From positions 1 through 33,538 of the forward strand of contig CALZGC010000181.1 in the NCBI GenBank assembly GCA_945786985.1: 33,538 nt of DNA, written 5' to 3'. The DNA comes from an uncultured Nitrospirota bacterium (GTDB lineage: Bacteria > CG2-30-53-67). A program made the translations under genes and the position numbers. Shown piece by piece: positions 16,651 to 24,060 of this stretch; within the stretch, counting starts at the first letter, position 1; each line of letters begins with the position of its first letter. The notes under the pieces were generated by a model that saw only the letters and a program-made list of their open reading frames with translations, ran no database searches and was not told the origin of the DNA.

Positions 16651-17910
16651 CTACGCAATGCCGGGGTAACAAAAGTCATCGTGGACTTCCTGAAGGATTT
16701 CTCGGATACGCTGCGAATCGAAATTCTCCCGCAGGGAGGGAATAATGGCAGGCTTCATGCTACGGCCGGTCAACTCCTTTTCGATAATCTGAAAGAGCGT
16801 CCTGGCCACCTGTGGGTCGAACTGGGTTCCCACACAGCGCTTGATCTCCCGGAGGGTCTCCCGGAGACTGATCTGTTTGCGATAAGGCCGATCCGTCGTC
16901 ATGGCATCGAACGCGTCAGCCAGCGCAATGATCCGTGCACCCAGAAGCAGGTCTTCCCCCCGGATCCCATCGGGATACCCCTTCCCGTCGACCTTTTCGT
17001 GATGGTGCCGGGTCAGCGCGGAAAGGTCCCCCCAGGGAAAATTAATCTTCGACAGGATATCGAACCCCACGGTCGGATGCCGGTGCATCTCCAGCAGCTC
17101 ACGGTCCGTCAAAACCGAGTCCTTTCGGATAATCGACGTGTCGACAGTGATTTTTCCAATGTCATGCAGCAATCCACCGAGGCGAAGCGCTTCGACTTCT
17201 TCCTGGGGCAGCCCCAGCTCCTCAGCGATGGCGACGGCATAACGGGCGACGCGATCCGAATGCCCCTGGGTGTAGCGGTCTTTCGCATCGATGGCGGCGG
17301 CGAAAGCCCGGACGGTATCGTTATAGATATCCTGGAGGTTCTCATAGAGAGCCCGGTTCTCCTCTGCCTTCTTCTGAAGGCTTTGGAAAAGCTGGTGGTT
17401 TGAGAGCCCCACGGAGAGCTGCTGTGACATCATGGCAAGAATCTGCAGATCGTCGTCGGTATAGTCCCCGCCGCTGAACCGCGAGCCCACCGTGATCAAC
17501 CCGACGAGATTGCCGCCCACCCGCAAGGGCACCAGCAGAGCTGCCTGCAGAGCGCCCAGGGTGTCGCCGTTGCGCGAAATGAACCCGGTCAAAGCCTGGG
17601 AGGCGCGGCGGTTCTCCACGACACCGGGCGCATCCACGAGGGCTTTGGCGTCACCGGCGTAGAGCGACAGCCCGAGATGTGGGGCCCCGTCGACACCCTT
17701 GTGGGCGAGCACGACAAAACGGCCGTGCTCCTCTTCGTAACGAAAGATGGCTCCCTGGGCCGCCGAAACGGTTCCCAGCATCAGATACAGCCCCGACTTG
17801 GTCACTTCTGCGAAGCTGCCGTTGGACGTGATCACTTGCCCCAGATCATTGAGTGAACTGAAGGCATACATGATCTTCTTTACACCCGCAACCGAACAGG
17901 GTGATATCAT
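16651..17910 (-). CDS. GAF-HD-GYP cyclic-di-GMP phosphodiesterase-like protein
   Basis: This 419-residue soluble protein has an N-terminal GAF domain (about 20-175) and a short coiled coil (KKAEENRALYENLQDIYN). A HD-GYP domain (about 195-370) follows. Motifs include GHSDRVARYA, LLHDIGKITVD and HHHEKVDGKGYPDGIRGEDL, so the metal ligands and the GYP signature are intact and c-di-GMP hydrolysis is likely. ATG 17910 has GGGAGGACAGTA directly upstream. The gene begins 25 bp after the STAS gene and is surely in one operon with it, which places c-di-GMP turnover under or beside a partner-switching module. A 129-bp gap without features separates it from the histidine kinase. Confidence 0.94.
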   Translation of the reverse strand: MISPCSVAGVKKIMYAFSSLNDLGQVITSNGSFAEVTKSGLYLMLGTVSAAQGAIFRYEEEHGRFVVLAHKGVDGAPHLGLSLYAGDAKALVDAPGVVENRRASQALTGFISRNGDTLGALQAALLVPLRVGGNLVGLITVGSRFSGGDYTDDDLQILAMMSQQLSVGLSNHQLFQSLQKKAEENRALYENLQDIYNDTVRAFAAAIDAKDRYTQGHSDRVARYAVAIAEELGLPQEEVEALRLGGLLHDIGKITVDTSIIRKDSVLTDRELLEMHRHPTVGFDILSKINFPWGDLSALTRHHHEKVDGKGYPDGIRGEDLLLGARIIALADAFDAMTTDRPYRKQISLRETLREIKRCVGTQFDPQVARTLFQIIEKELTGRSMKPAIIPSLRENFDSQRIREILQEVHDDFCYPGIA

Positions 17911-17935
17911 TACTGTCCTCCCCCACAGAGCCGGC

Positions 17936-18289
17936 CTACGCGTGGCCCATCGTAAAACGGACCGCCTCTTCTATGTTCGGGAATACGGGAGCGTACTGGG
18001 TCAGGCCCATGAACTCAAACACCTCCGTATTGTTCAAGGTGAGATTCGTAAAGCAGACAGAGCCCTTCGCCCGTTTGACCCGGTCGATCAGGCCGATCAG
18101 GATGGAGATGCCGATGCTGTTGATGATGGGAGATTCACTGAAATTCACAATCACCTTGCGGTACCCCTCCCGGAGAATATCTTCACACTTCCGTTCAATC
18201 TTTTCACCACCAAGATCGTTGATGTAACCATTCGTGTAAAAAATCACAAAATCTCTGTCAAACTTGACGTCCATCTGAAACTGCCCCAT
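17936..18289 (-). CDS. STAS-domain anti-sigma-factor-antagonist-like protein
   Basis: This 117-residue single-domain STAS protein resembles RsbV/SpoIIAA antagonists, which are switched by an RsbW-type kinase that phosphorylates a Ser in a DS(S/T)G motif. Here the motif region reads IINSIGISIL: Asp is replaced by Asn, one Ser is kept and the second is Ile. Phosphorylation is thus possible but not assured. The N-terminus (MGQFQMDVKFDRDFVIFYTNGYIN) is slightly longer than in RsbV. GGAGGAGACAGAAA gives a strong start at 18289. It lies 63 bp after the fused kinase gene and 25 bp before the GAF-HD-GYP gene, so it is the natural partner of the fused kinase. Confidence 0.88.
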   Translation of the reverse strand: MGQFQMDVKFDRDFVIFYTNGYINDLGGEKIERKCEDILREGYRKVIVNFSESPIINSIGISILIGLIDRVKRAKGSVCFTNLTLNNTEVFEFMGLTQYAPVFPNIEEAVRFTMGHA

Positions 18290-18352
18290 TTTCTGTCTCC
18301 TCCCCGCCTTTGCGTTCTCTTCAACGTCTTGCCCGAATCACCCCAACTGTTT

Positions 18353-20119
18353 TCAACCCGCCTGGGCCTTAAGCCCCGTATCCTTCGGATAATACTTGAC
18401 CATGCGAAGCCGCGTCCCCACGGGCACGTCTTCAAAAACCACCTGATCCATCAGGTTGCGAATCAACTCTAGCCCCCATCCCCTCCGGGACGGGGTGCCC
18501 TTCCCTTCTCCCCGCTCGGGCACGGGGACTTTCTTCGGATCGAAAGAAATACCCTTGTCCTCCACGACAATGCTGAGCTTCTCGGTGTCCAGGGTAAAGG
18601 TAATATAGATCTTTCCATCTTCGCTGCCGCTGTGCTCGAAACAATTGATGCACGCTTCGATGAGGGCCATTCGGATCCGCCCGATGTCCTCGTCGGAAAA
18701 GTCGACGCGCTCGGCCACCTGTTCCGCGGCGCGCGCAGCCACCAGTTCAGTTTCTGACACCATGGGCAGAACGAGCCCGAAGGAGACCCGCTGCTTCTCC
18801 TTCCGGCCGGGTCCGGGACCGTCGTCATGGTTGAGCTCTGTAAGAACGGGCACATCCTGCGTCTCGCGGAAGAGGTCTTTGCGGATCTCATCCGACCCCG
18901 TTCTCCCGATCCAGTACCGGTGAGCCACCCGGAGAAAATCATTGAATACGGGATTCTCCACGGGGGCCATCATGCCGTAATTTTCCACGAGCAGGCCGGT
19001 CGACACCAGGGCATCCACGAGTGCCCGGGTGGCGTCCAGATCGAGCGAGAGTCTCTTGGCGACATCCTCCAGAGGAAGCCGGCTTCCGACCCGGAGCAAA
19101 GGATGGCTCAAGATCCGGATGGCGTCCCGCTTGGCAAAGGGTCCCGGACAGCACCGGTTCAGGAGCGAATCGTAGTAAAAGGCAATTTCCCCCTGCGCAA
19201 CCTCTGCGAAGTAGACATCCCGGATGGCCCCCCAACGGGTCAGTGAGATGCCCTCCTGCCGGGCCTTCCGGATGACGCAGAGCATGTAGAAAGGGATGCC
19301 CTGAAAGCGATGTAGTTCGTGCGCCACAGCGTCCTGGTCGACTGCTACTTCATACCGTTCGCAACAACCCATAAAGGCGTCCAGCGCGCGTTTCGAATCG
19401 AGACCGGCCACGGAGAGTCGCCGGACCCTCCCGGCCGTGGATTCCATGCTGAGGTAGTGGCGCTGCAGCACTTCGGCCTGTCCCGTCAGGATGTGCGGTA
19501 CCACCGGCGAGGACATGGCCGACGGATATAGGTCCGTCAGGGAAGCAGCATCGGGCCAGCTCATGCGAAACACTCGGTGGAAGTGATCCAGAATCACGCA
19601 AGCCGTGCCCGTGGTGTCTTGGGCCAACACTTCCGGGGCCTGCAGCGTGAACGCAATCAGCTCCGTCCGGTCCCCGTCGCGCAGCGCATCCTCGAAGTCG
19701 TCACACAGGCGATGCAGACCCGCGTCGGAGCACTTGGTCACCATGCGCTCTATTGCCTCAAAACGGATCACCTTGGGCAGCAGCAGAGAGGGGTCCTTCT
19801 CTTGAAACGCCAGATACTGGCGTACCAGTTGGCTGAAGTAATCCCGGGCAAAGTGTACGGGGTCCTGAAAGATGCGATCGAAACCGTACCAGAAGGGGAG
19901 GATCGTTTCCTGGTTCAGAAAGAGATCCTTGTAGATCCGCTTGGCAATTTCGCTGGTGCCCGCGCGGCGGGGGCCAATCAGAGCGCAACTTTGCGCGGGC
20001 ACGGCGGGGAGATCAAGGCACACGTCCCGAATCGTTCGGATCTCAGGCTCCCGATCAAAGAACAGATCATCCGGAGCCATCCGAAGAGCATGCTGGATGA
20101 ACAATCCCCCATCCGCCAT
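18353..20119 (-). CDS. NTPase-like module fused to an RsbW/SpoIIAB-type kinase domain
   Basis: This 588-residue protein joins two parts. Residues 1 to about 420 resemble archaeal-type/STAND ATPases. A P-loop region reads IGPRRAGTSE (48-57), a Walker B-like strand reads CVILDHFHRV, and a winged-helix stretch follows (LPLEDVAKRLSLDLDATRAL, then NPVFNDFLRVAHRYWI). Relative to the usual GPRRxGKTS the P-loop lacks the Lys, as if one codon were lost. Residues 445-588 are a GHKL ATPase of the anti-sigma kinase type: N box with Glu488 and Asn492 (EACINCFEHS), G1 EDKGISFD and G2 RRGWGLELIRNL. This half looks active. It probably phosphorylates or binds the neighbouring STAS proteins, with the N-terminal module as sensor or scaffold. 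The start at 20119 has no strong ribosome site; M14 is an alternative. Confidence 0.85.
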   Translation of the reverse strand: MADGGLFIQHALRMAPDDLFFDREPEIRTIRDVCLDLPAVPAQSCALIGPRRAGTSEIAKRIYKDLFLNQETILPFWYGFDRIFQDPVHFARDYFSQLVRQYLAFQEKDPSLLLPKVIRFEAIERMVTKCSDAGLHRLCDDFEDALRDGDRTELIAFTLQAPEVLAQDTTGTACVILDHFHRVFRMSWPDAASLTDLYPSAMSSPVVPHILTGQAEVLQRHYLSMESTAGRVRRLSVAGLDSKRALDAFMGCCERYEVAVDQDAVAHELHRFQGIPFYMLCVIRKARQEGISLTRWGAIRDVYFAEVAQGEIAFYYDSLLNRCCPGPFAKRDAIRILSHPLLRVGSRLPLEDVAKRLSLDLDATRALVDALVSTGLLVENYGMMAPVENPVFNDFLRVAHRYWIGRTGSDEIRKDLFRETQDVPVLTELNHDDGPGPGRKEKQRVSFGLVLPMVSETELVAARAAEQVAERVDFSDEDIGRIRMALIEACINCFEHSGSEDGKIYITFTLDTEKLSIVVEDKGISFDPKKVPVPERGEGKGTPSRRGWGLELIRNLMDQVVFEDVPVGTRLRMVKYYPKDTGLKAQAG

Positions 20120-20166
20120 ATGCGCAAACTCTACTGTGAAGGGTTATGTGGCTTGAACAATGGATC

Positions 20167-20195
20167 ATAGTAACGTAAAAAAAATTCGAACTCAA
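20167..20195 (-). promoter_or_regulatory. Candidate sigma-70 promoter of the fused-kinase operon
   Basis: On the minus strand TTGAGT (20195-20190), 17 bp and TACTAT (20172-20167) lie about 50 bp before the ATG at 20119. The spacer contains a run of eight T. Each hexamer matches four of six consensus bases. Confidence 0.5.
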
Positions 20196-20249
20196 GTTCT
20201 TTTTGCCTGAATTCGCAGCTCCGAATATGGCGAAGGCTCTTGAATAAGA

Positions 20250-20272
20250 AATGACAAAAAAGCTCTGTCATT
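20250..20272. repeat. Inverted repeat in the 321-bp gap upstream of the fused kinase
   Basis: AATGACA and TGTCATT form a perfect 7-bp dyad around a 9-nt loop. It lies about 55 bp upstream of the candidate -35 box, so it may be an activator site, or a weak 3' hairpin for the STAS transcript ending at 20441. I see no gene in 20120-20440. Confidence 0.4.
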
Positions 20273-20440
20273 CAACAATCAGAAGATAGTCGTCGATGCG
20301 GCTTTTCCGTGCATTGTTAGGTAAGAGGTCTGAGGTCGCGTCCGAAACCGGAAAGAACAAATATAGGGACGCAGAGATGTCAGAAAAGTTACTAAACTGT
20401 AGCAGCACTCCTCGCACCGCCGCGCCATGTCCGGGCTAGG

Positions 20441-20764
20441 CTAATGCGTGGTCTCTGAAAAAAAAGGGTGCTTCAAATCCCGGGAGCTCGCGAAATAATA
20501 CTCCTTGATTTTCTTCGACAAACCGACCAGGTAGAAATAGGTGCCCCGATTGGAGAGCCCCACCAAGCCACTCATCAGCATGGCAATACCCGCCCGGTCG
20601 ATCGAATTCACCCGGGACAGATTGATCGAGACCGCTTTCGGCTGCTTCCTGAGAATCGGGTGCAGAACCCTCTGTAATTCGAGGGAACTGATCCCTGTGA
20701 GCTGCCCTTCCAGATGAAGGATGAAGGTGCACTCCTGAACTCTGTGAACGTTTATCCTGAACAT
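20441..20764 (-). CDS. STAS-domain protein lacking the phospho-acceptor Ser
   Basis: This 107-residue single STAS domain begins MFRINVHRVQECTFILHLEG. The loop that holds the phosphorylated Ser in RsbV/SpoIIAA reads NSIDRAGIAMLM: DS(S/T)G has become DRAG, so the standard switch by phosphorylation is not possible. A constitutive binder, or a role like the STAS subunits of larger complexes, is more likely. The domain core ends near residue 95 and the tail SSRDLKHPFFSETTH is extra. AAAGAGAGACGCC gives a fair ribosome site. It stands 321 bp upstream of the fused kinase with separate promoter signals, including a sigma-54-like site. Confidence 0.85.
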   Translation of the reverse strand: MFRINVHRVQECTFILHLEGQLTGISSLELQRVLHPILRKQPKAVSINLSRVNSIDRAGIAMLMSGLVGLSNRGTYFYLVGLSKKIKEYYFASSRDLKHPFFSETTH

Positions 20765-20903
20765 GGCGTCTCTCTTTTGTCTTGCCCCTCGGCGGATTAG
20801 ACGATAGGGGTTCCGTTTTCTTCACCGTTGGCCGTTCTCCCGGCCGCTTGCGGTCGGAACCTGAAGGCATCCATCCATCGACCAGGTCCGTACCGACTTA
20901 GTT

Positions 20904-20919
20904 AGCACGATTGGTGCCA
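20904..20919 (-). promoter_or_regulatory. Possible sigma-54 promoter before the first STAS gene
   Basis: On the minus strand TGGCAC (20919-20914), 5 bp and GTGCT (20908-20904) keep GG and GC with 10-bp separation; one base of the -12 box differs from consensus. Transcription would start near 20893, about 130 nt before the STAS ATG. This leader length is similar to that at the 11965-11980 site. Confidence 0.45.
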
Positions 20920-21072
20920 ACCGGGTGGCCGGAGCGAGGTAATTTCTGCGTTGCCAATGTTTTCCGTGTGTTGCATGAAGCCCACGAAAGGGTCTGTTCG
21001 GTTTGCCGACGGGCGGTTGCCAATGAATGCACACTGCTAATGGCCGGACAACTGAACTTCTTTTCACAATAA

Positions 21073-21094
21073 GGGAAAAAGTTTTCCCATTATA
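21073..21094 (-). promoter_or_regulatory. TATAAT box with palindrome at the expected start site
   Basis: On the minus strand a perfect TATAAT (21094-21089) is followed at once by GGGAAAACTTTTTCCC (21088-21073), a 7-bp dyad with a 2-bp centre where transcription would begin. No good -35 is present. A repressor operator over a start site is possible. It is about 310 bp upstream of the STAS start, in a 792-bp spacer without a gene. Confidence 0.35.
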
Positions 21095-21165
21095 TGAAAA
21101 GCCTTTCTCTTGGGAGAGCTTCACGGCGATAGATGACAAAAGGGGCCACCGGGAACGGGGTGAAG

Positions 21166-21430
21166 CCGGAGGACAGAGGACGGAAGAAACCCGGAGGACA
21201 GAGGCCCTCGTTAGACGCAATGCGTCTACCGGGGCACGCAGACGATGGAAGCCGGAGAAAACCAGACGACAGAAGACAGAGGGCCCTATTAGACGCATGG
21301 CATCTAGCAGGGCACGTAGAAAACGGATGAGACCCAGAGGACGCTCTTAGACGCAGGGCGTCTAAGAGGGCAGGCAGACGACCGAAAACCCCAGAGGCCA
21401 GAGGACGGAAGACAGAAGACGGTGGGCAGT
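21166..21430. repeat. Mosaic of purine-rich heptamers and three TAGACGC hairpins
   Basis: Three short palindromes recur: TAGACGC-AAT-GCGTCTA (21212-21228), TAGACGC-ATG-GCATCTA (21290-21306, one mismatch) and an 11-bp stem CTCTTAGACGC-AGG-GCGTCTAAGAG (21344-21368). Between them lie purine-rich runs with 7-bp periodicity, built from units such as ACAGAAG, ACGGAAG and CCAGAGG. Spacing of the palindromes is 78 and 58 bp, so this is not a regular array. Open frames across it only translate the repeats and are not genes. Confidence 0.85.
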
Positions 21431-21522
21431 GAACGGGACAACGCACAGATAAAACCGACGCCAAGAATCAAAGGCTTTCCTTAGAGCATTCATGCTTCGA
21501 GGGTTCTGGCCCTTTAGAGCTT

Positions 21523-21578
21523 CACTCGACCCCTCGAATCCTTGAATCCTAGACCCCTAGCATTCCGAGTCCCTCGAC
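21523..21578. repeat. Seven-unit octamer array overlapping the 3' end of mnmA
   Basis: On the plus strand seven adjacent octamers read CACTCGAC, CCCTCGAA, TCCTTGAA, TCCTAGAC, CCCTAGCA, TTCCGAGT and CCCTCGAC. Most fit the loose consensus YCCTHGAM; the sixth unit departs most. The last units encode the final residues and stop codon of mnmA; the others lie just downstream of it. Confidence 0.8.
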
Positions 21579-22669
21579 TTCTGCCCCACTTCCTCTATAA
21601 TCCCGCCTCCCAATACGACGTCGCCCTCGTAGAACACCATGGACTGGCCCGGCGTAATGGCGTCCTGCGGGGTCTCAAAGCGCACGCGGCACGAAAGACC
21701 GAGATCATCCACGGGCTCAATCCGCGCGGCGGCTTCGGGATGCCGATAGCGGATCTTTGCCATCACCGCGCGGACACGGGGCGGCGAGCCGGCAATCCAG
21801 TTGATGCCGGACACCCGGGCTTCCTGTTTGAAAAGATCCGCCTTTTCCCCTGCCACGATCACGTTATCGGCCGGCCGTATCTCCACCACGTAGAGAGGAG
21901 CGGAGTGAGCCACACCGAGTCCCCGGCGTTGACCCAGGGTGTAATTCATGTAACCCCGGTGTGTACCGATCCGATTTCCGTCCAGGTCGCGAATCTCTCC
22001 GGGTTGCGCCGCGTGCGGGAAGCGCCGTTCGAGAAAAGAGGCGTAATCGTTGTCCGGGATAAAACAGATCTCCTGGCTCTCTCCCTTCTGCGCCACGGGG
22101 AGGCGGTGCTGCGCCGCCAACTCCCGAACCTGCTCTTTCGTATAGTTGCCGACCGGAAAGAGAAGACGCCCCAGTACACGCTGCGTCACCCCGTAGAGAA
22201 AATAGGACTGGTCCTTGTCCGCATCGTTCCCTTTCCTTAGAAGGTAGGCGCCGGATTCATCGTCCCGGTCGATCTTCGCGTAGTGCCCGGTGGCAATGGC
22301 GTCGCACCCCAAGTTTTCCGCCTCTCGCAGAAAATGAGCGAATTTGAGCCGTGTGTTGCACAGGACACAGGGGTTGGGTGTGCGCCCCCGGAAGTATTCC
22401 CGACAGAAATTCTCCACGATTTCCGCTTTGAAATAATCCTGGAACTCCAGGAGGTGATAGGGGATCTCGAGGCGATCACAGACCGCCATGGCGTCCTCCA
22501 CGGCCGACAGGGAACAGCAAGTCCGGGGGTCCTCGAAAGAGACTTCCCGCGCTTCGTCCCAGATCTTCATGGTCGCACCGACAACGTCGAAGCCACGCAC
22601 CTTGAGGAGAGCGGCTGCAACGGAGCTGTCCACGCCACCGCTCATGGCAACCAGAACCGACCTGCCCAT
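21557..22669 (-). CDS. mnmA: MnmA, tRNA-specific 2-thiouridylase
   Basis: MnmA activates U34 of tRNA Lys, Glu and Gln with ATP and transfers sulfur to form 2-thiouridine. The 370-residue protein has the PP-loop MSGGVDSSVAAALL at residues 9-22, the catalytic Cys in NPCVLCN near residue 103 and the second Cys in SQEICFI near 200. The family end is VLGGGIIEEV; the last residues (SRDSEC) are encoded by an octamer repeat array and are probably a late extension. GGAGGTG precedes the ATG at 22669. It diverges from lptF; a clear -35/-10 pair lies upstream. The standard tRNA-binding motifs look intact. Confidence 0.97.
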   Translation of the reverse strand: MGRSVLVAMSGGVDSSVAAALLKVRGFDVVGATMKIWDEAREVSFEDPRTCCSLSAVEDAMAVCDRLEIPYHLLEFQDYFKAEIVENFCREYFRGRTPNPCVLCNTRLKFAHFLREAENLGCDAIATGHYAKIDRDDESGAYLLRKGNDADKDQSYFLYGVTQRVLGRLLFPVGNYTKEQVRELAAQHRLPVAQKGESQEICFIPDNDYASFLERRFPHAAQPGEIRDLDGNRIGTHRGYMNYTLGQRRGLGVAHSAPLYVVEIRPADNVIVAGEKADLFKQEARVSGINWIAGSPPRVRAVMAKIRYRHPEAAARIEPVDDLGLSCRVRFETPQDAITPGQSMVFYEGDVVLGGGIIEEVGQKSRDSEC

Positions 22670-22708
22670 TCGATCACACCTCCGGGAAATATGGAGTTTT
22701 ACGGAACG

Positions 22709-22737
22709 ATGGTATCAAAACCGCTCGTCCCGGGCAA
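22709..22737 (-). promoter_or_regulatory. Candidate sigma-70 promoter of mnmA
   Basis: On the minus strand TTGCCC (22737-22732), 17 bp and TACCAT (22714-22709) lie 40 bp before the mnmA ATG. It stands back to back with the lptF promoter. Confidence 0.5.
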
Positions 22738-22756
22738 CTTCTTCCGGAAAAAGAAG

Positions 22757-22785
22757 TTTACACCGTTTCCTGATTACGTTACCAT
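22757..22785 (+). promoter_or_regulatory. Candidate sigma-70 promoter of lptFG
   Basis: TTTACA (22757-22762), 17 bp and TACCAT (22780-22785) lie about 37 bp before the lptF start. The -35 has one mismatch to consensus, the -10 two. Confidence 0.55.
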
Positions 22786-22821
22786 CATTCGGTCATCGGC
22801 CGACACAGCAAGGAGGCTCTC

Positions 22822-24021
22822 TTGCCCAAGCTCATCGAGGGATACATCCGCCGAGAGATTTTCCCGCCCTTCCTACTAGCGCTTCTTGTCTTTACCCTGG
22901 TCCTCTTCATGCAGAGCGCACTGGAACTCTCGGAAATGATCGTTGCCAGAGGGGTCGATGCCGTCTCCCTGCTCCGCCTCATCGGGTACTCCCTGCCTTC
23001 TTTGCTCTGGCTGGCCATTCCCATGTCCTTCCTCATGGGCGCCCTGAGCGCGATGGGGCGGCTATCGGCGGACAATGAAATCGTGGCTATGCATTCCGTC
23101 GGCATCGGCCTCTCCAGTTTCCTCCGACCGATGGTGCAGATGGGGATCCTGTTCTTCTGCGTCACCTTCACTGTCGGCGCACTGGCAGTTCCATGGGGAA
23201 ACACCTCCATGCGGAGCCTGATCCTGCACATGTTCGAGGAGAACACTTTCGCCGGTATAGAGACCAAAACCTTCAACGACCGTTTCAGTGACCTTGTGAT
23301 TTACGCGGGGCAGACGCGCAACGACGGCCGGGTTCTGGAGCAGTTGATGATTGCCGATTACCGAAGTCCGGTTCCCGAGACCATCCTGGCCGCGAGGGGC
23401 GAAATCAAAAGCCATCCGACAACCCTGGAGAAAACCTTCAATCTGACGAACGGGTCCATACATCAGTATGATCCGAAGTTCTCCCGATACCGCCTGATAC
23501 ATTTTCAGCACTACAAACTCTCGCTCCGCTCGAAGAGCGACGCGGCCCAGCGGCACTTCCTAAGGTCCGCCGAGAAACCGGAGGCCATGCGTCTGGGGGA
23601 CCTCAAAGCCGTCGCGGCCTCAGCCGACACGCGCAAAGCCAGAGAGTGGGGCATCCATTATCACGAGCGCTTTGCCCTCCCCTTCTCCTGCCTGATCTTC
23701 GGGCTTTTCTCGATCCCCCTGGGAATCCGGTTCAAACGATCGGGTAAGTTCATCGGGTTTACTTCGAGCCTGCTGGTCGTTTTTCTCTACTACATCCTCC
23801 TCGGGGCGGCCCGAAAATTCGGATCGGAGGGGTTCCTCACACCCCCACTGGCAGCCTGGCTGCCCAATGTCTTTTTCGGGCTCTGGAGCCTGTATCTGTT
23901 ACACCGGGTCGCGCACAAAATCCCCGAGGATTCGGTACAACTGGGGGCAGGCGCGGCGCAGTTGTGGGAGCGGTTTGCCCGTCACATCCGCCGGGGGCCC
24001 TTCGCTGCAAATAGATCCTGA
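22822..24021 (+). CDS. lptF: LptF, LPS export ABC transporter permease
   Basis: LptF and LptG form the inner-membrane channel of the Lpt bridge that pulls lipopolysaccharide out of the membrane, powered by LptB. The 399-residue protein has the family N-terminus (LIEGYIRREIFPPFLLALL), three early membrane helices, the motif IGYSLPSLLWLAIPMSFLMG and LSADNEIVAMHSVGIG. A periplasmic beta-jellyroll region (about 135-265) follows, then three C-terminal helices. Translation starts at a TTG with AAGGAGG seven bases upstream. lptG follows in the same operon. The length is slightly above the E. coli protein (366), owing to a longer C-terminal tail. Confidence 0.93.
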   Translation: MPKLIEGYIRREIFPPFLLALLVFTLVLFMQSALELSEMIVARGVDAVSLLRLIGYSLPSLLWLAIPMSFLMGALSAMGRLSADNEIVAMHSVGIGLSSFLRPMVQMGILFFCVTFTVGALAVPWGNTSMRSLILHMFEENTFAGIETKTFNDRFSDLVIYAGQTRNDGRVLEQLMIADYRSPVPETILAARGEIKSHPTTLEKTFNLTNGSIHQYDPKFSRYRLIHFQHYKLSLRSKSDAAQRHFLRSAEKPEAMRLGDLKAVAASADTRKAREWGIHYHERFALPFSCLIFGLFSIPLGIRFKRSGKFIGFTSSLLVVFLYYILLGAARKFGSEGFLTPPLAAWLPNVFFGLWSLYLLHRVAHKIPEDSVQLGAGAAQLWERFARHIRRGPFAANRS

Positions 24022-24060
24022 ACCGGCGTGTTACCGCGCACAGGGGAGCCGTATCGCTGC

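Noticed and set aside
21190-21390. Possible CRISPR array or multiple-hairpin RNA gene at the TAGACGC repeats
   Set aside because: The repeats are short palindromes with spacing of 78 and 58 bp, are not identical, and no cas genes are nearby.
20822-21464. Open frames of 107-158 codons in the spacer upstream of the first STAS gene
   Set aside because: They mostly translate the heptamer/hairpin repeats and differ in frame between repeat copies.
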